Source: a bacterium
GTDB lineage: Bacteria > Bacteroidota > Bacteroidia > Flavobacteriales_D > Crocinitomicaceae
Direction: 5' to 3'
NCBI GenBank assembly: GCA_024742305.1
Contig: JANSYQ010000017.1
Coordinates: 1 to 64,000 of the forward strand
DNA: 64,000 bases
Shown: one piece after another, positions 52,232 through 62,020 of the stretch
Layout: each line of letters begins with the position of its first letter
Position numbering within the stretch: position 1 is the first letter of the stretch
The notes under the pieces: generated by a model
What the model saw: the letters and a program-made list of their open reading frames with translations, nothing else
Databases searched by the model: none
Told to the model about the DNA's origin: nothing
Translations under genes and position numbers: made by a program

Positions 52232-53387
52232 GAACCTTTTGGCTTATCGTGACTGAATTATGGTGCAAAGTAATAATGCTTTTCGCCTTTTGCCCCAATT
52301 CTTGTCGTTTCTTTTCATCATTCCGAAGTGCATAAACTGCTTCTGCCAGCGATTCATGGTCATCAGCGATGAGAACACCCGAAGTATCGGCAATTCCTTG
52401 TGCACCCAACGTTGTTGTGATGATAGGTACACCGAGTGCCATCATCTCTAAGATTTTGATACGAACTCCGGAGCCGGATTGAATAGGAGCAACCAAGATT
52501 CCCTGTGACTGAACAAAAGTGGTGATATCCTCTACAAATCCTTCAACAGTAACTGATTCGCTTTCCAAATGATCGTAACGTTCTTTAGATTGAATGCCAG
52601 CAATGGTGAAATGCGTATTGGGATTTCTTTCAACCCAAACAGGCAAGTATTTCAATATGGTATCCACGGCTTCAACATTTGGACGCCAGTTCATTGCACC
52701 GAGATGAAACAATCCATTTTGGTCGTAACTGTGCGCGTAATCAGGAATGGTAACGCTTACGGGAATGTGCTGGATATTGCTTGTCACACCGAGTTTCTTC
52801 AGTTCCTCATGATCATCTTCTGTGATCGTCAATACACCTTGAGAATGATTGTAAGCGGCGATTTCAAAGCGTCGTAAATCCTTTGCTAACTTTTTCAAAT
52901 AGCTACGAACAATCCAATTGCGTGTACCGTCGGCTAAGCTCTCCCAAATTTCAAACTCTACATTGTGCGAACGTATAAAGCAAGGAGTCTGTGGAAATTC
53001 TTCTTTTAACTTTGATTGATACCGAGCCGAGAAAACATTATCGAAAATGATCGTGTCGAAATTTTGCTCTTTCACAAGTTGAACAAGCTCGGTTTCGAAC
53101 TGCTTGCTATAAAAGCGTTCCACATTGAACGAAGCCGCACTGAACAAGTGCTTGAAGGCGTCTAGCTTCTTCACGCTGGTATTAACATACCTTGCCTTAA
53201 TGTTTACCTGTTCCTTAAATGCAGAAGGAAACAAATCTTCCTTGAATGGATGTTTGTCTGTGTAAAGGAACGCGTAATGAACGGAACATCCTGCATGAAT
53301 AAGGTCGTTCAAGAAAGCCGCACTTGCTACACAGCCACCGTCAACCTTTGGATAAGCCGGTTTATTTCCAATGCACAATACTTTCAT
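52209..53387 (-). CDS. Glycosyltransferase family 4
   Basis: 392 residues from the ATG at 53387 (MKVLCIGNKPAYPKVDGGCVASAAFL), which forms a 4-base ATGA overlap with the LptF-type gene; the frame is open to 53417. GT-B fold with HLGAMNWRPNVEAVDTILKYLP and LVAPIQSGSGVRIKILEMMALGVPIITT, the Glu of the latter in the expected place. Related to the neighbouring glycosyltransferase at moderate level by eye. Operon suggests a common envelope glycan with the Lpt-like permease. Confidence 0.88.
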   Translation of the reverse strand: MKVLCIGNKPAYPKVDGGCVASAAFLNDLIHAGCSVHYAFLYTDKHPFKEDLFPSAFKEQVNIKARYVNTSVKKLDAFKHLFSAASFNVERFYSKQFETELVQLVKEQNFDTIIFDNVFSARYQSKLKEEFPQTPCFIRSHNVEFEIWESLADGTRNWIVRSYLKKLAKDLRRFEIAAYNHSQGVLTITEDDHEELKKLGVTSNIQHIPVSVTIPDYAHSYDQNGLFHLGAMNWRPNVEAVDTILKYLPVWVERNPNTHFTIAGIQSKERYDHLESESVTVEGFVEDITTFVQSQGILVAPIQSGSGVRIKILEMMALGVPIITTTLGAQGIADTSGVLIADDHESLAEAVYALRNDEKKRQELGQKAKSIITLHHNSVTISQKVLEFIKRK

Positions 53388-54865
53388 GAGCGTTTTCTTC
53401 GGAATAGTTTGCGCCAATACTCACCACTATTTATGGGAATGTCTTTCGCTGCGGCTCGTGTTACAAAGAAAGCAATAGGAGCGAGGACAAAGGCTGAAAA
53501 CCACATTCCAAGCCAAGGAGGAACAGTTCTCGCTTGCGCCATGCTATCACCCACTGAGATGAGTACATAGTACAACATGAATAGCAATGCCGCTATAATA
53601 ACGGGAGCGCCAAATCCACCACGACCCACAATGGCTCCGAGGGGTGCACCAATAAAGAACAAAACGATGATGGATACTGTAAGGGCAAATTTTCGATTGA
53701 ACTCGACCATGTAGCCATCCATGTCCTTTTCGATATTGTCAATGAAAACGCGCTGATCTTTCAAGTTCCTGTTAATGGAGCGTATGGTTGATCGTGCTCT
53801 GTTAACAGCGTCTTTTCTTTGTTGCAAGGTCAGTTTATCAAACGTAATAATTCCGGTGGCCGCTTCCAGCTTTTTCTCGTCCTTGTTATCACCATTATCA
53901 ACAGTCGCCTTCACTTTTACTTGATCGTTGTTCTTGTAAGATTGCGCGTTAAAGTAGGGGTGCTTGGATTGAATGCTTTTTGTGAAATTGTCTAAAAAGT
54001 AACGGCTCTTCCCACGAATGGAGTCTGTGGCATGGCTGATTTGAAACACATTGAGCATTTCGTGTTTGTTCTTCAGAAAATCGTCGGTGGTTTTTTGCAT
54101 TTCAAATCCATCCAAGAGAATCTTGTACTGTGCGTATTTGAACGACGACTTTCTCGCTGGATGATTCTTCTTTGATCGGTGAATGGTACCATTTGGCAAC
54201 TTCTTTGGTGTTACCGGCTCTAATTCTTCCACCACGTAACCGTCTTTCAGCTCAAAGAACAGAGCTTTTCCGTTAGCAGCCTTGTATAATTTTCCTGATT
54301 TCGCTCGAACCGTCTTAATTTCATTCGGAACGGAGTGGTCGTGAATGATGATGCCTTTGAATTGATTGTCTTCTCCTTCATCCACTTTGATTACATAATC
54401 GGTGAACTCGTGATTATAGACCCCGGGCGTGATTACAGCGGCAATTTTCGTGTTTTGGATGTCCCAAATAATTGTGTGCCATTTTAAGTTAGCCACGGGG
54501 ATCACATAATTCGAAAAGTAAAAGGTGAATAAGGCAATTACCACTACCAAAGCAAATAATGGCTGAATAATACGGTATAGGGACAATCCCGATGATTTCA
54601 GAGCAGTGAGCTCATTGTTCTCGGAGAGGTTTCCAAATGTCATTACGGAAGACAGCAAAATTGCCAAGGGCAACGCTAAGGGAATAAGTCCTGCCGAGGC
54701 GTAGAAGATCAACTCAACGACAACGCTTAGCTCAATACCTTTACCCATAAGGTCGTCGATGTACTTCCAAAAGAATTGCATGACGAGCATGAACATAGAA
54801 ATAGCAAACGTGGCCAAAAATGGACCAGCAAAGGATCGGATGCTAAAAAAGTACAGACGTTTCAC
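53384..54865 (-). CDS. LptF/LptG family permease
   Basis: 493 residues. Three N-terminal transmembrane helices (SFAGPFLATFAISMFMLVMQFFWKYID, then LIFYASAGLIPLALPLAILLSS and the LFALVVVIALFTFYFSNY stretch), a large periplasmic beta-jellyroll region (residues about 110-340) and three C-terminal helices (ALTVSIIVLFFIGAPLGAIVGRG ...). This is the architecture of the lipopolysaccharide transport permease; Bacteroidota often have only one such gene copy here, the partner elsewhere. Overlaps the downstream glycosyltransferase. Confidence 0.88.
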   Translation of the reverse strand: MKRLYFFSIRSFAGPFLATFAISMFMLVMQFFWKYIDDLMGKGIELSVVVELIFYASAGLIPLALPLAILLSSVMTFGNLSENNELTALKSSGLSLYRIIQPLFALVVVIALFTFYFSNYVIPVANLKWHTIIWDIQNTKIAAVITPGVYNHEFTDYVIKVDEGEDNQFKGIIIHDHSVPNEIKTVRAKSGKLYKAANGKALFFELKDGYVVEELEPVTPKKLPNGTIHRSKKNHPARKSSFKYAQYKILLDGFEMQKTTDDFLKNKHEMLNVFQISHATDSIRGKSRYFLDNFTKSIQSKHPYFNAQSYKNNDQVKVKATVDNGDNKDEKKLEAATGIITFDKLTLQQRKDAVNRARSTIRSINRNLKDQRVFIDNIEKDMDGYMVEFNRKFALTVSIIVLFFIGAPLGAIVGRGGFGAPVIIAALLFMLYYVLISVGDSMAQARTVPPWLGMWFSAFVLAPIAFFVTRAAAKDIPINSGEYWRKLFRRKRS

Positions 54866-54976
54866 GATTGTTGTATTTCTTTCATCGAATGCGTTTGCCT
54901 GGTGCGGTCAATCGCCTTTTGATCAGCGAAAGAAGCATCGGTAGCTCATTAACGAGAAGGAGGTAGCTTTATTGGA

Positions 54977-55363
54977 TTACGCTCCAATTACACCGCGTAG
55001 ATTATTGATTTGCTGTTCCCACAAACGTTTTGCTTCCTCCATTTCATCAGGTTCAGCAAAATCTGTGACTGTAAGAATTACGGACTTTGTCATTGGATCC
55101 ACTTCATAGAATAGCTCGAAGTAAGTATCCTCACCATCTTCTTCATCCTCCAGCCATTGCCAGCGAATTTTTGCGCCATTTTTGCGTGACAATCGACGCG
55201 CTTCCTCTTCAGAACCGTCCCAAAAGAAGGTGTAGACATCATCTTTGATGTTTACATCATCTGCGAACCATTCGCTTAGTCCACTCGGCGTGGCAACCAT
55301 GTTATCCAGAACTTTAATGGATGTTTTTAGTAGGTATTCAAGTTCGTATTTCTCTTTTTCCAT
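54977..55363 (-). CDS. START-like domain protein
   Basis: 128 residues. The sequence MEKEKYELEYLLKTSIKVLDNMVATPSGLSEWFADDVNI is the usual opening of the SRPBCC/START-like domain group of Flavobacteriia; the middle has EDTYFELFYEVDPMTKSVILTVTDFAEP and the C-terminal helix RLWEQQINNLRGVIGA. A cavity for a hydrophobic ligand is expected by fold. No known function. 111 bases precede lptF-type gene. Confidence 0.85.
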   Translation of the reverse strand: MEKEKYELEYLLKTSIKVLDNMVATPSGLSEWFADDVNIKDDVYTFFWDGSEEEARRLSRKNGAKIRWQWLEDEEDGEDTYFELFYEVDPMTKSVILTVTDFAEPDEMEEAKRLWEQQINNLRGVIGA

Positions 55364-55480
55364 ATGGGAAATTCACTTGTGGTCTCAAAAGTTCGCAATA
55401 TACGCATTCTTTTGGCACGAAGCCCTCACGTTGAATAAGTTCGTAGTGTTGTTGAAAACTTTCGGGACCTAATTTTTAAT

Positions 55481-56647
55481 TCATATACAGGCTTCCAAAA
55501 TGGTTTCTACATCTTTTGTAGTAATCGCCTGATGCTCTCCCATAGCTGTCCAATCCCTTTTTTCAAAAATCTTTGCTACGTATTGCGGAAAATCGGCAGT
55601 TTCTTTCGTGTATTCGGATAGTTTGGTTGCAACTTCCAACTCATGGAAAAATGCTTCTGTCTTTTCGATTGCTTTGCGTGCTACCCAATCAGCCTCTCCG
55701 TTCAATCCCCAAACACGTTCACCGTATTGTGCCAACTTGCTCTTTTTTCTATTGAATTGATTCTCAAACAAACGCGGACCCACAATCGCCAATGTACGTG
55801 CGTGATCAATTCCGTATTTTGCCGTTAATTCGTGACCAATCATGTGGGTGGTCCAGTCCGTTTTTACACCACAACGTAAATTGCCATTCAATGCATGCGA
55901 TGCGCAAAGCATAAAGTTGGCTGCCAAGTCGTAATCGGCAGGGTTGTCAACAACACCCTTTACTTCGATCAAGGTTGATAGAATTGCTTCGGCTTGGCGC
56001 TCTTGGAGAAGGTTCTCGCCAGGAACAGTGAGATATTGCTCCAAAACATGCATGTAAGCGTCAATGATTCCGTTAGCCAGTTGTCGCTTGGGTAGGGTAG
56101 CGACTACAGTTGGATCACAGAAAGAGAAAACAGGGAAGAAGAGCGGTCCCCCCATGGTTCGTTTTGCCCCAATCTCGCTTCGAGAGATCACAGCGCCCGA
56201 ATTGACCTCTGAACCTGTTGCTGGAATAGTTAAAATGGTACCGAAAGGCACAGCGCTTTCAAAAACACAGCCTTCTTTTCGCTCCAGTACATCCCAAGGT
56301 TCACCTTCGTATCCAATGGCTCCACTAATAAATTTTACTCCGTCAATTACTGATCCACCACCTAAGGCGATGATAAAGTCTACCGACTCTTTACGCGCCA
56401 GTTCCACGGCTTCCATCAGTTTTGTATACTCAGGATTGGCCTCAATTCCTCCGAACTCCACAATTTCGAAATCGTTTTGAATTTCCTTCATCACGGTATC
56501 GAACAAGCCAATCTTCTTGACCGATCCTCCGCCGTACGCCACCATTACTTTTTTAGCATTTTGTGCCTTCAGTATTTCTGGCAACCGATTCCACTGCTCC
56601 TTCCCAAACACCACTCTAACGGGGTTGATGATTTCAAAATTTTCCAT
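55481..56647 (-). CDS. Iron-containing alcohol dehydrogenase (YqhD/BdhA-like)
   Basis: 388 residues, group III metal-dependent dehydrogenase. NAD(P)-binding VMVAYGGGSVKKIGLFD and IIALGGGSVIDGVKFISGA; metal ligands in GIIDAYMHVLEQYLT and MIGHELTAKYGIDHARTLAIV (Asp/His). NADPH-linked reduction of aldehydes or butanal-type substrates is typical. Stands alone, start facing a lipoprotein gene. Confidence 0.9.
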   Translation of the reverse strand: MENFEIINPVRVVFGKEQWNRLPEILKAQNAKKVMVAYGGGSVKKIGLFDTVMKEIQNDFEIVEFGGIEANPEYTKLMEAVELARKESVDFIIALGGGSVIDGVKFISGAIGYEGEPWDVLERKEGCVFESAVPFGTILTIPATGSEVNSGAVISRSEIGAKRTMGGPLFFPVFSFCDPTVVATLPKRQLANGIIDAYMHVLEQYLTVPGENLLQERQAEAILSTLIEVKGVVDNPADYDLAANFMLCASHALNGNLRCGVKTDWTTHMIGHELTAKYGIDHARTLAIVGPRLFENQFNRKKSKLAQYGERVWGLNGEADWVARKAIEKTEAFFHELEVATKLSEYTKETADFPQYVAKIFEKRDWTAMGEHQAITTKDVETILEACI

Positions 56648-56680
56648 GGTATAAAAATACAGAAATGTCTACTTTTAAAC

Positions 56681-57796
56681 ATGCGAAAATCATCACTATT
56701 ACTTGTAAATGGACTTCTATCCCTATTTATTTTGATGGGAAGTTGCTCCGGAAAAGAACAGACAAAGGACGAAACAACTAAGAGTAGTGAAACTCTAGAG
56801 ATAGAGGAGGAGGAAGTGGATACCGTTTGGCTGGAACCTGAAGTTACAAACTACGTTTCTTGGAACTGGAGCTTGGACACCTCGTTTTTACGGAATGGCG
56901 AGCGCATTCATTATTCCATGTCATTACGAAATTTACGACAGTCCTTTGCGCATGTTGCCAGTTGGGAAAAAGACGATACTACTTTTGCACAGCAGTTGAA
57001 AGGTCCGCAGTTTGAAATCTCCATGGTGGCTAGAACCGACAGAGATCAAATACTTACGTCAACCTTGTTGCACAAGGAGCATTTTGTAGGGGAGGATAAT
57101 GCGCATTTTATCACAGCAGATAGTTACACACAATTTCGATTCATGGGCTATCATCCCGAGTTCAAGGCCATTCTGCTTGAAGCATTCATGGGATACCCAA
57201 GCACCGATTTCGGCGTTTTGATGTACTATTTTATTGGATTGGATGGTAAAATCAAAAAGCAAGTAAATGAGGGTACTCCCAGTGAAATTTGCGATACAGA
57301 GCCCGTTCCATCTCCTGATGGGAAGAGTTTTAGCTTTTGTTCGGGAATTCTTCATTCGGATTACAGCATGACTTCTGTGGAGCGTGAGCAACCATTGGCA
57401 GGAATATTTCAGTTGGGTAACAAGAACAGTATAGCTGTGTACATGTTCGAAGGAAAACCTCCATACAGCAACATGAAAGTTCTAGGAAGCAACGGTTCGG
57501 TTCAAAAGTCATTTCCATTTGAAGGACTGATGCAAGAAATGACCTACACCGCACTTCATTGTCGATTGAAGAATGGCAACCTTGTGATGTTTGATGATGC
57601 ACAACGGCAACTTTTTGTATTTAATCCGAAAACTCCTACGCAGCCAAAAGTCATTCGCTTCGATGCACTTCCTGAGCCAACGGAACGTGCTCAAACTGAA
57701 GGGGAGGAGTATCGCTTAAGGTCATTCAAAGGTGAATTTTTATTGTACCATTTGGATGGAACATTTTACTTGGAGGAGGAGTTGACATCTTACTGA
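56681..57796 (+). CDS. Lipoprotein of unknown function
   Basis: 371 residues from the ATG at 56681 (MRKSSLLLVNGLLSLFILMGSC), which gives a lipoprotein signal with Cys22; the frame is open from 56477, overlapping the ADH gene in opposite direction. After the lipobox an acidic linker (ETLEIEEEEVDTVW) precedes a beta-rich domain without a recognised name; repeated blocks such as KSFPFEGLMQEMTYTAL and GNLVMFDDAQRQLFVF could be propeller blades. Single gene. Confidence 0.6.
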   Translation: MRKSSLLLVNGLLSLFILMGSCSGKEQTKDETTKSSETLEIEEEEVDTVWLEPEVTNYVSWNWSLDTSFLRNGERIHYSMSLRNLRQSFAHVASWEKDDTTFAQQLKGPQFEISMVARTDRDQILTSTLLHKEHFVGEDNAHFITADSYTQFRFMGYHPEFKAILLEAFMGYPSTDFGVLMYYFIGLDGKIKKQVNEGTPSEICDTEPVPSPDGKSFSFCSGILHSDYSMTSVEREQPLAGIFQLGNKNSIAVYMFEGKPPYSNMKVLGSNGSVQKSFPFEGLMQEMTYTALHCRLKNGNLVMFDDAQRQLFVFNPKTPTQPKVIRFDALPEPTERAQTEGEEYRLRSFKGEFLLYHLDGTFYLEEELTSY

Positions 57797-57929
57797 GAGG
57801 TTGCGAGGCAAAAGAGTTAAATACACTAGAATACTAGACACGAGATGCTAGACAATTTTTTGGTTGAAAATTGAGTGGATCGGATGTTAGCGCCACTTGT
57901 ATGTTCTTTATTTGTCCATTTGAAGTATA
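57797..57929. repeat. Intergenic region with a dispersed repeat copy
   Basis: Contains AGATGCTAGACA at 57843-57854 and TTGGTTG at 57860-57866 (5-base spacer), matching the copy at 11372-11396 (6-base spacer), plus short CTAGA-type units upstream (ACTAGAATACTAGACACG). No gene seen in it. Confidence 0.45.
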
Positions 57930-57962
57930 AAAAACCCTGACTATCCTTTCGGAAGCCAGGGT
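57930..57962 (-). terminator. Terminator of the T9SS cargo gene
   Basis: On the minus strand ACCCTG and CAGGGT pair as the stem base with an imperfect upper stem, then six U. Directly follows the gene ending at 57989. Confidence 0.8.
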
Positions 57963-57988
57963 AATTCTCTCTCTTTTCTATAATGGGT

Positions 57989-59143
57989 TTAGCGTGCAAT
58001 CACGAATTTCTCAATTCCGCTTACCTCGTCATTTTCAATACTGACGAAATAAGTACCGTTAGATAGCGTAGCAATGTTTATAGAATTGTCAGTAAAATTA
58101 ACGATTGTTTCGACATTTCGACCACGTATGTCCTTGATTTTTATGTCTTGAGGTGAAAAATTGAGCTCTGAGTCAATGAAAATACGGTCACTAGCCGGAT
58201 TCGGATACACCGTAAACTTCGTCTTTTCTGTTTCTTCCAATCCCACAGTTCCAACAACGTGGAAGTCGATATCTGAATGGTCCAAGTAGTTGAAATAAGC
58301 GATTCCAGGGTAATACCAACCGTTCCAATTTTGAACATTCTCATTGTAGCGAATGCTAGAAGGAATCAACCATCCGTGATTGTAGAAGCCCGTGTAAAAC
58401 TGATCGTTATTATCTCGAAAGTTGTACATGATGAACGCATTGATTTGATTGGTTGGTGGCGGAGATAGGTACTGATCAATGGTGTCTGCGAAATTGTGAG
58501 GATTCCCCGGCAGATAATCAACAACAACTCCCATGATTTCATTGGCATTGACAAACTGGTTGATTTCAACATCCAAGGTGGTTTGAGATACGGTAGAGGT
58601 GTCGTCATCATCAATTAGTACGTTAATGACTTGCGTTGCATTCGGTCCGGAGTGCGTCGTGTAATCGTAGCTAGTGGTTGCATACGACTGTCCATTTGAC
58701 CACGGATCCTCGTACAAATTCATGTTTGGCTCGGTAAACACCTGAATTCTAATGGTATCAGGATACTGCGTCTGATGTCGAAAATACCGGTACCAAACGC
58801 GAATCGAATCTACCGTGTAAGAATCGGTTAAGTCAATAGGAACAACCCCACCAATGGCCCAGTTATCGTCCGCGGGATCAAAAACCTGTCCCATGGAATG
58901 CTTCCAAACATGACCGAATCCGTTACTAAACTCGACTTGGACAGAGGAGTCAGGGAACAAGTGATTTCGGAAATAATCAACGCCTCCAAGATTGTCGTAG
59001 ATCATGCTTCCAAAGTTGTACCATCCGCCGTAGACGTCTTTGTTTTGAGCCTGCGATCGTGAGAATTTCACTTGGGCTTCCTCTTGTGCATGCACGGAGA
59101 AGAACAGGGTGAATAGTCCTGCTGCCAGTAGTATTTGCTTCAT
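57989..59143 (-). CDS. Secreted protein with T9SS C-terminal sorting domain
   Basis: 384 residues with signal peptide (MKQILLAAGLFTLFFSVHAQ). The C-terminal about 80 residues form a type A sorting domain of the type IX secretion system: FTVYPNPASDRIFIDSE, the IRGRNV motif, and ...TLSNGTYFVSIENDEVSGIEKFVIAR at the end. The body is a beta-rich domain (GHVWKHSMGQVFDPADDNWA, DSIRVWYRYFRHQTQYPDTIRIQVFTE) without recognised enzyme motif. It should be exported across the outer membrane and attached to the cell surface. Diagnostic for Bacteroidota. Single gene. Confidence 0.88.
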   Translation of the reverse strand: MKQILLAAGLFTLFFSVHAQEEAQVKFSRSQAQNKDVYGGWYNFGSMIYDNLGGVDYFRNHLFPDSSVQVEFSNGFGHVWKHSMGQVFDPADDNWAIGGVVPIDLTDSYTVDSIRVWYRYFRHQTQYPDTIRIQVFTEPNMNLYEDPWSNGQSYATTSYDYTTHSGPNATQVINVLIDDDDTSTVSQTTLDVEINQFVNANEIMGVVVDYLPGNPHNFADTIDQYLSPPPTNQINAFIMYNFRDNNDQFYTGFYNHGWLIPSSIRYNENVQNWNGWYYPGIAYFNYLDHSDIDFHVVGTVGLEETEKTKFTVYPNPASDRIFIDSELNFSPQDIKIKDIRGRNVETIVNFTDNSINIATLSNGTYFVSIENDEVSGIEKFVIAR

Positions 59144-59255
59144 GTTAACTGTCTAAATTGTGTTGGACAATGTAGGTAAAAAAATCACTGAGTCACTTAT
59201 CTTCAAAACTAGTTTTCGAGTATGTATACATATCTAATCCACTATGTGAGCTACG

Positions 59256-61364
59256 TTAGAAGGTGATGTCTACGTATTTCAAGGCTTGCCGAATACGGAT
59301 TCGTTCTCCGGTTGAGATGGGGTTTCCTTGTAAGTTTAGTTTTTTCAACTCTGTGTATGGTTCCAAATCATCGGGGAGGGATGAAATATTATTGAAGGAG
59401 AGATCCAGCTCCTCAAGGTTTTCTGTTTTAATTCGATCAGGAAAAGAACTGATTTGATTGTGCGATGCGTTCAAATAGATTAACTCGCGCTGTCTTGAAA
59501 GTGAAGGGAGACGGGTTAAGTTATTGTGACTGATATCGATGAATTCGATGGTACGAGCATCAAACTTTTCCAATTCCCGCAATTCATTGTGCGCAGCACT
59601 AAACTCACGCAAAAACTTCAATTCATATACAGGGTCTATTAAGCTTTCGAAGCGATTGCTATCCAACAGCAAGTGTTCCAAGAACTTGTTGTATTTAATT
59701 TCTTTCGGAAGCGTATCCAGTTGATTGTTGCTTAGATTCAAAAGGTTCAATTTGGATAGTTCACCGATTCTTGGATCAATTTCCTCTAACTTATTCCCGC
59801 TCAGGTCCAACAACTGCACATTCTCCATTTTGTAGACATAACCAGGTACTTCCAAAAGTCCGAGTTTCGAAGCATTCAAATTGTACACTTTCTTCTTTTT
59901 CCATCGCGCTTTCTTCAGCGTAAATTCACGCCCAACTTTCAAACAGCGAGTTGAAGAAATCTTAAAACGATCATCATCGACATAATTCAGAACGCCGTTA
60001 TCGCCGAGGTTGGCGTCCAGTTGTTCCAAATCCTCCTCAATTGTATAGATGCCGCCCCCGGTTACCGAAGCGAGATACACGTAATCAGGGTTAACGCCTT
60101 TGTTTGGCTTGTAACCGCAAAGAATTACGCGAACAGGTCGTTCGATTTGATCTGCCAATGAGATATCACGCACACAAGCATCGTTATCCGCGATGAGGAT
60201 GATTTCTCCCTCGGGATTCTCTTTGATTGCCTCAAGAATGGCTTCTACATCATTTTCAGGAGCATCGCCACCGCCGCCTTTCGACATTACAAGATTGAAC
60301 AAATCCAAAATTTCCTTCGGATTGTTGGCATCTGCAGCGTAAATACCGCCAGTTTTACCGATTTTCTTTTGTTTCGTTGCTTTCGAGTCGCCGTCGTTGA
60401 AAAGGGTTAGGGTGGAAATACCGGATCGTTCTAAATTCATTAAGTGCCAAAGAATTACCTGAGATCCATAACCATACATGCTTCCTGTCCAGTCATTAAT
60501 AATGACCTTCTTGCTCCATTCGGGATGTCTTGTCAAAACAGTACTTACGGCATCGTCTTTACTCGGAAATTGCCGCGCAAACTTCTCCAATTCAAACATA
60601 TAATTCAGTTGTACCAACGGATCAGTAATCGGACCGTCTAATTCAGTGGATTGCTTTTGAAAGTGATCGAGAATGATTTCTTCGGCTTCTTTTGGTGGTA
60701 AATTCTCAACTCGGCTACGCAAGGCTTCTGGAGTACTCGGATGTTCCAGCATGTATTCCAATATTGGCGATAATTCTTGGTTTTGCTCCACACTGGATTG
60801 ACTATCGGTATTCGCGTCTATCGGTTGAGCGATTTCATCTACCGTCGACGTGTTATCCTCCTTGAAAATCGGAGTTTTCTCAGGTACATCGAAATGAATG
60901 ACAACCCCATGGAACAAGGAATTCACCTGTGCGTTATTCTCGCAATGCGTTTGCCAAACACGCTCCCAAACAATTTCATTTCTGTTGAGATTTGAATCCA
61001 AATCGATAGTTTCTTTGATTCGATTGAATAACAACGGGTAAATTTCTTTGTATTCACCATTTCGAATAGGGTACTTGGAGAAAACCACCTGCACTTTTCG
61101 CACTGTTACACTGTCCTTAATGCTTAGCCAATCTTTCGCGTTGACAAAACCATGCTTTCTAAAACCGTTTCGAAGCACGATTGTATTTTCCGTCGGTAAC
61201 TCGTACTCAAACACTTCTGTAGTAAGAAATTGCTTGGCTATTTGATCTCCATTGCCCACATCATTGAGTAGAGAAAGATCGAAGCGTTCTTGTGCAGAAG
61301 CGACTGAGGATAGCACCATTATAGTCGCAACAAGCGAGAAACAACGTAAAAAGGTTGGAATCAC
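59256..61364 (-). CDS. Secreted vWA-like plus leucine-rich repeat protein
   Basis: 702 residues with signal peptide (FLRCFSLVATIMVLSSVASAQ). Residues about 30-250 are helical and unassigned. A vWA-like domain (about 285-450) has the MIDAS-like INDWTGSMYGYG (D-x-T-x-S), GGGGDAPENDVEAIL and EIILIADNDACVRDIS. From about 500 on, seven or more leucine-rich repeats (YKMENVQLLDLSGNKLEEI, LSKLNLLNLSNNQLDTL, LEELDLSFNNISSL) run to the C-terminus. Probably binds protein or metal in the periplasm or at the surface. The combination with such an N-terminus is not known to me. Confidence 0.75.
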   Translation of the reverse strand: MIPTFLRCFSLVATIMVLSSVASAQERFDLSLLNDVGNGDQIAKQFLTTEVFEYELPTENTIVLRNGFRKHGFVNAKDWLSIKDSVTVRKVQVVFSKYPIRNGEYKEIYPLLFNRIKETIDLDSNLNRNEIVWERVWQTHCENNAQVNSLFHGVVIHFDVPEKTPIFKEDNTSTVDEIAQPIDANTDSQSSVEQNQELSPILEYMLEHPSTPEALRSRVENLPPKEAEEIILDHFQKQSTELDGPITDPLVQLNYMFELEKFARQFPSKDDAVSTVLTRHPEWSKKVIINDWTGSMYGYGSQVILWHLMNLERSGISTLTLFNDGDSKATKQKKIGKTGGIYAADANNPKEILDLFNLVMSKGGGGDAPENDVEAILEAIKENPEGEIILIADNDACVRDISLADQIERPVRVILCGYKPNKGVNPDYVYLASVTGGGIYTIEEDLEQLDANLGDNGVLNYVDDDRFKISSTRCLKVGREFTLKKARWKKKKVYNLNASKLGLLEVPGYVYKMENVQLLDLSGNKLEEIDPRIGELSKLNLLNLSNNQLDTLPKEIKYNKFLEHLLLDSNRFESLIDPVYELKFLREFSAAHNELRELEKFDARTIEFIDISHNNLTRLPSLSRQRELIYLNASHNQISSFPDRIKTENLEELDLSFNNISSLPDDLEPYTELKKLNLQGNPISTGERIRIRQALKYVDITF

Positions 61365-61435
61365 ATCCTTAAAGAAACAAATTGTTTGCCAATCCTTCGA
61401 ACTGTTACTATTCTTAGATTTTCTATTTTACTGGT

Positions 61436-61996
61436 ATGAAACAGATTTTCGTGGCTCTCTTAATTATGTCTTGCCCGCTATTTACATCCGCGCAATACGA
61501 TACCGTTTTCGTAAAATACATGCATGCCCACGGCGATGGGGAGTCTTACTTTTACGACACCCTTTTTACGGACATGCCGAATGAAAATCATATTCTTGTG
61601 GGCACGACAAAGCTTCCGGGGACGCAGACTCAATATTCATCGTACCCTTATGGGCTGTATTTTTCAGACTTTACCGGAAGTGACTGCAAAAGTCATTCAG
61701 AAAGCAAAGCCTACGGTCCCGATCAAATTCTAGACGTAGAATCTACAGATTCCACCTTCATCAATCATTGTCAAATTGGCGCCAATTGCTGTTACGACTT
61801 TCTTGGAGATATGGAAGTGAGCGAGGATGGTATACTCGACCTGAAGTACTATGGATATGGCGATTATTGCGCCTGTAATTGTTGTTTTGGATTGACCTAT
61901 ACCTTTCAAAAAGAGAATTTGTACGGTGATGAAAAGAAGGAGTTAGTTGGCATTACGATCAATGGAGAGTCAGCAACAATGTACAAACTTGAATGA
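61436..61996 (+). CDS. Secreted Cys-rich protein of unknown function
   Basis: 186 residues with signal peptide (MKQIFVALLIMSCPLFTSAQ). The mature part has a Cys-rich pattern: SDCKSH, NHCQIGANCCYDFLGDMEV and YGDYCACNCCFGLTY, seven Cys in about 50 residues. Some may be disulfides or a metal site. I do not know the family. 24 bases before the next gene, same strand, so likely co-transcribed. Confidence 0.65.
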   Translation: MKQIFVALLIMSCPLFTSAQYDTVFVKYMHAHGDGESYFYDTLFTDMPNENHILVGTTKLPGTQTQYSSYPYGLYFSDFTGSDCKSHSESKAYGPDQILDVESTDSTFINHCQIGANCCYDFLGDMEVSEDGILDLKYYGYGDYCACNCCFGLTYTFQKENLYGDEKKELVGITINGESATMYKLE

Positions 61997-62020
61997 AGCG
62001 GATATTTCCTATCTTGTACT

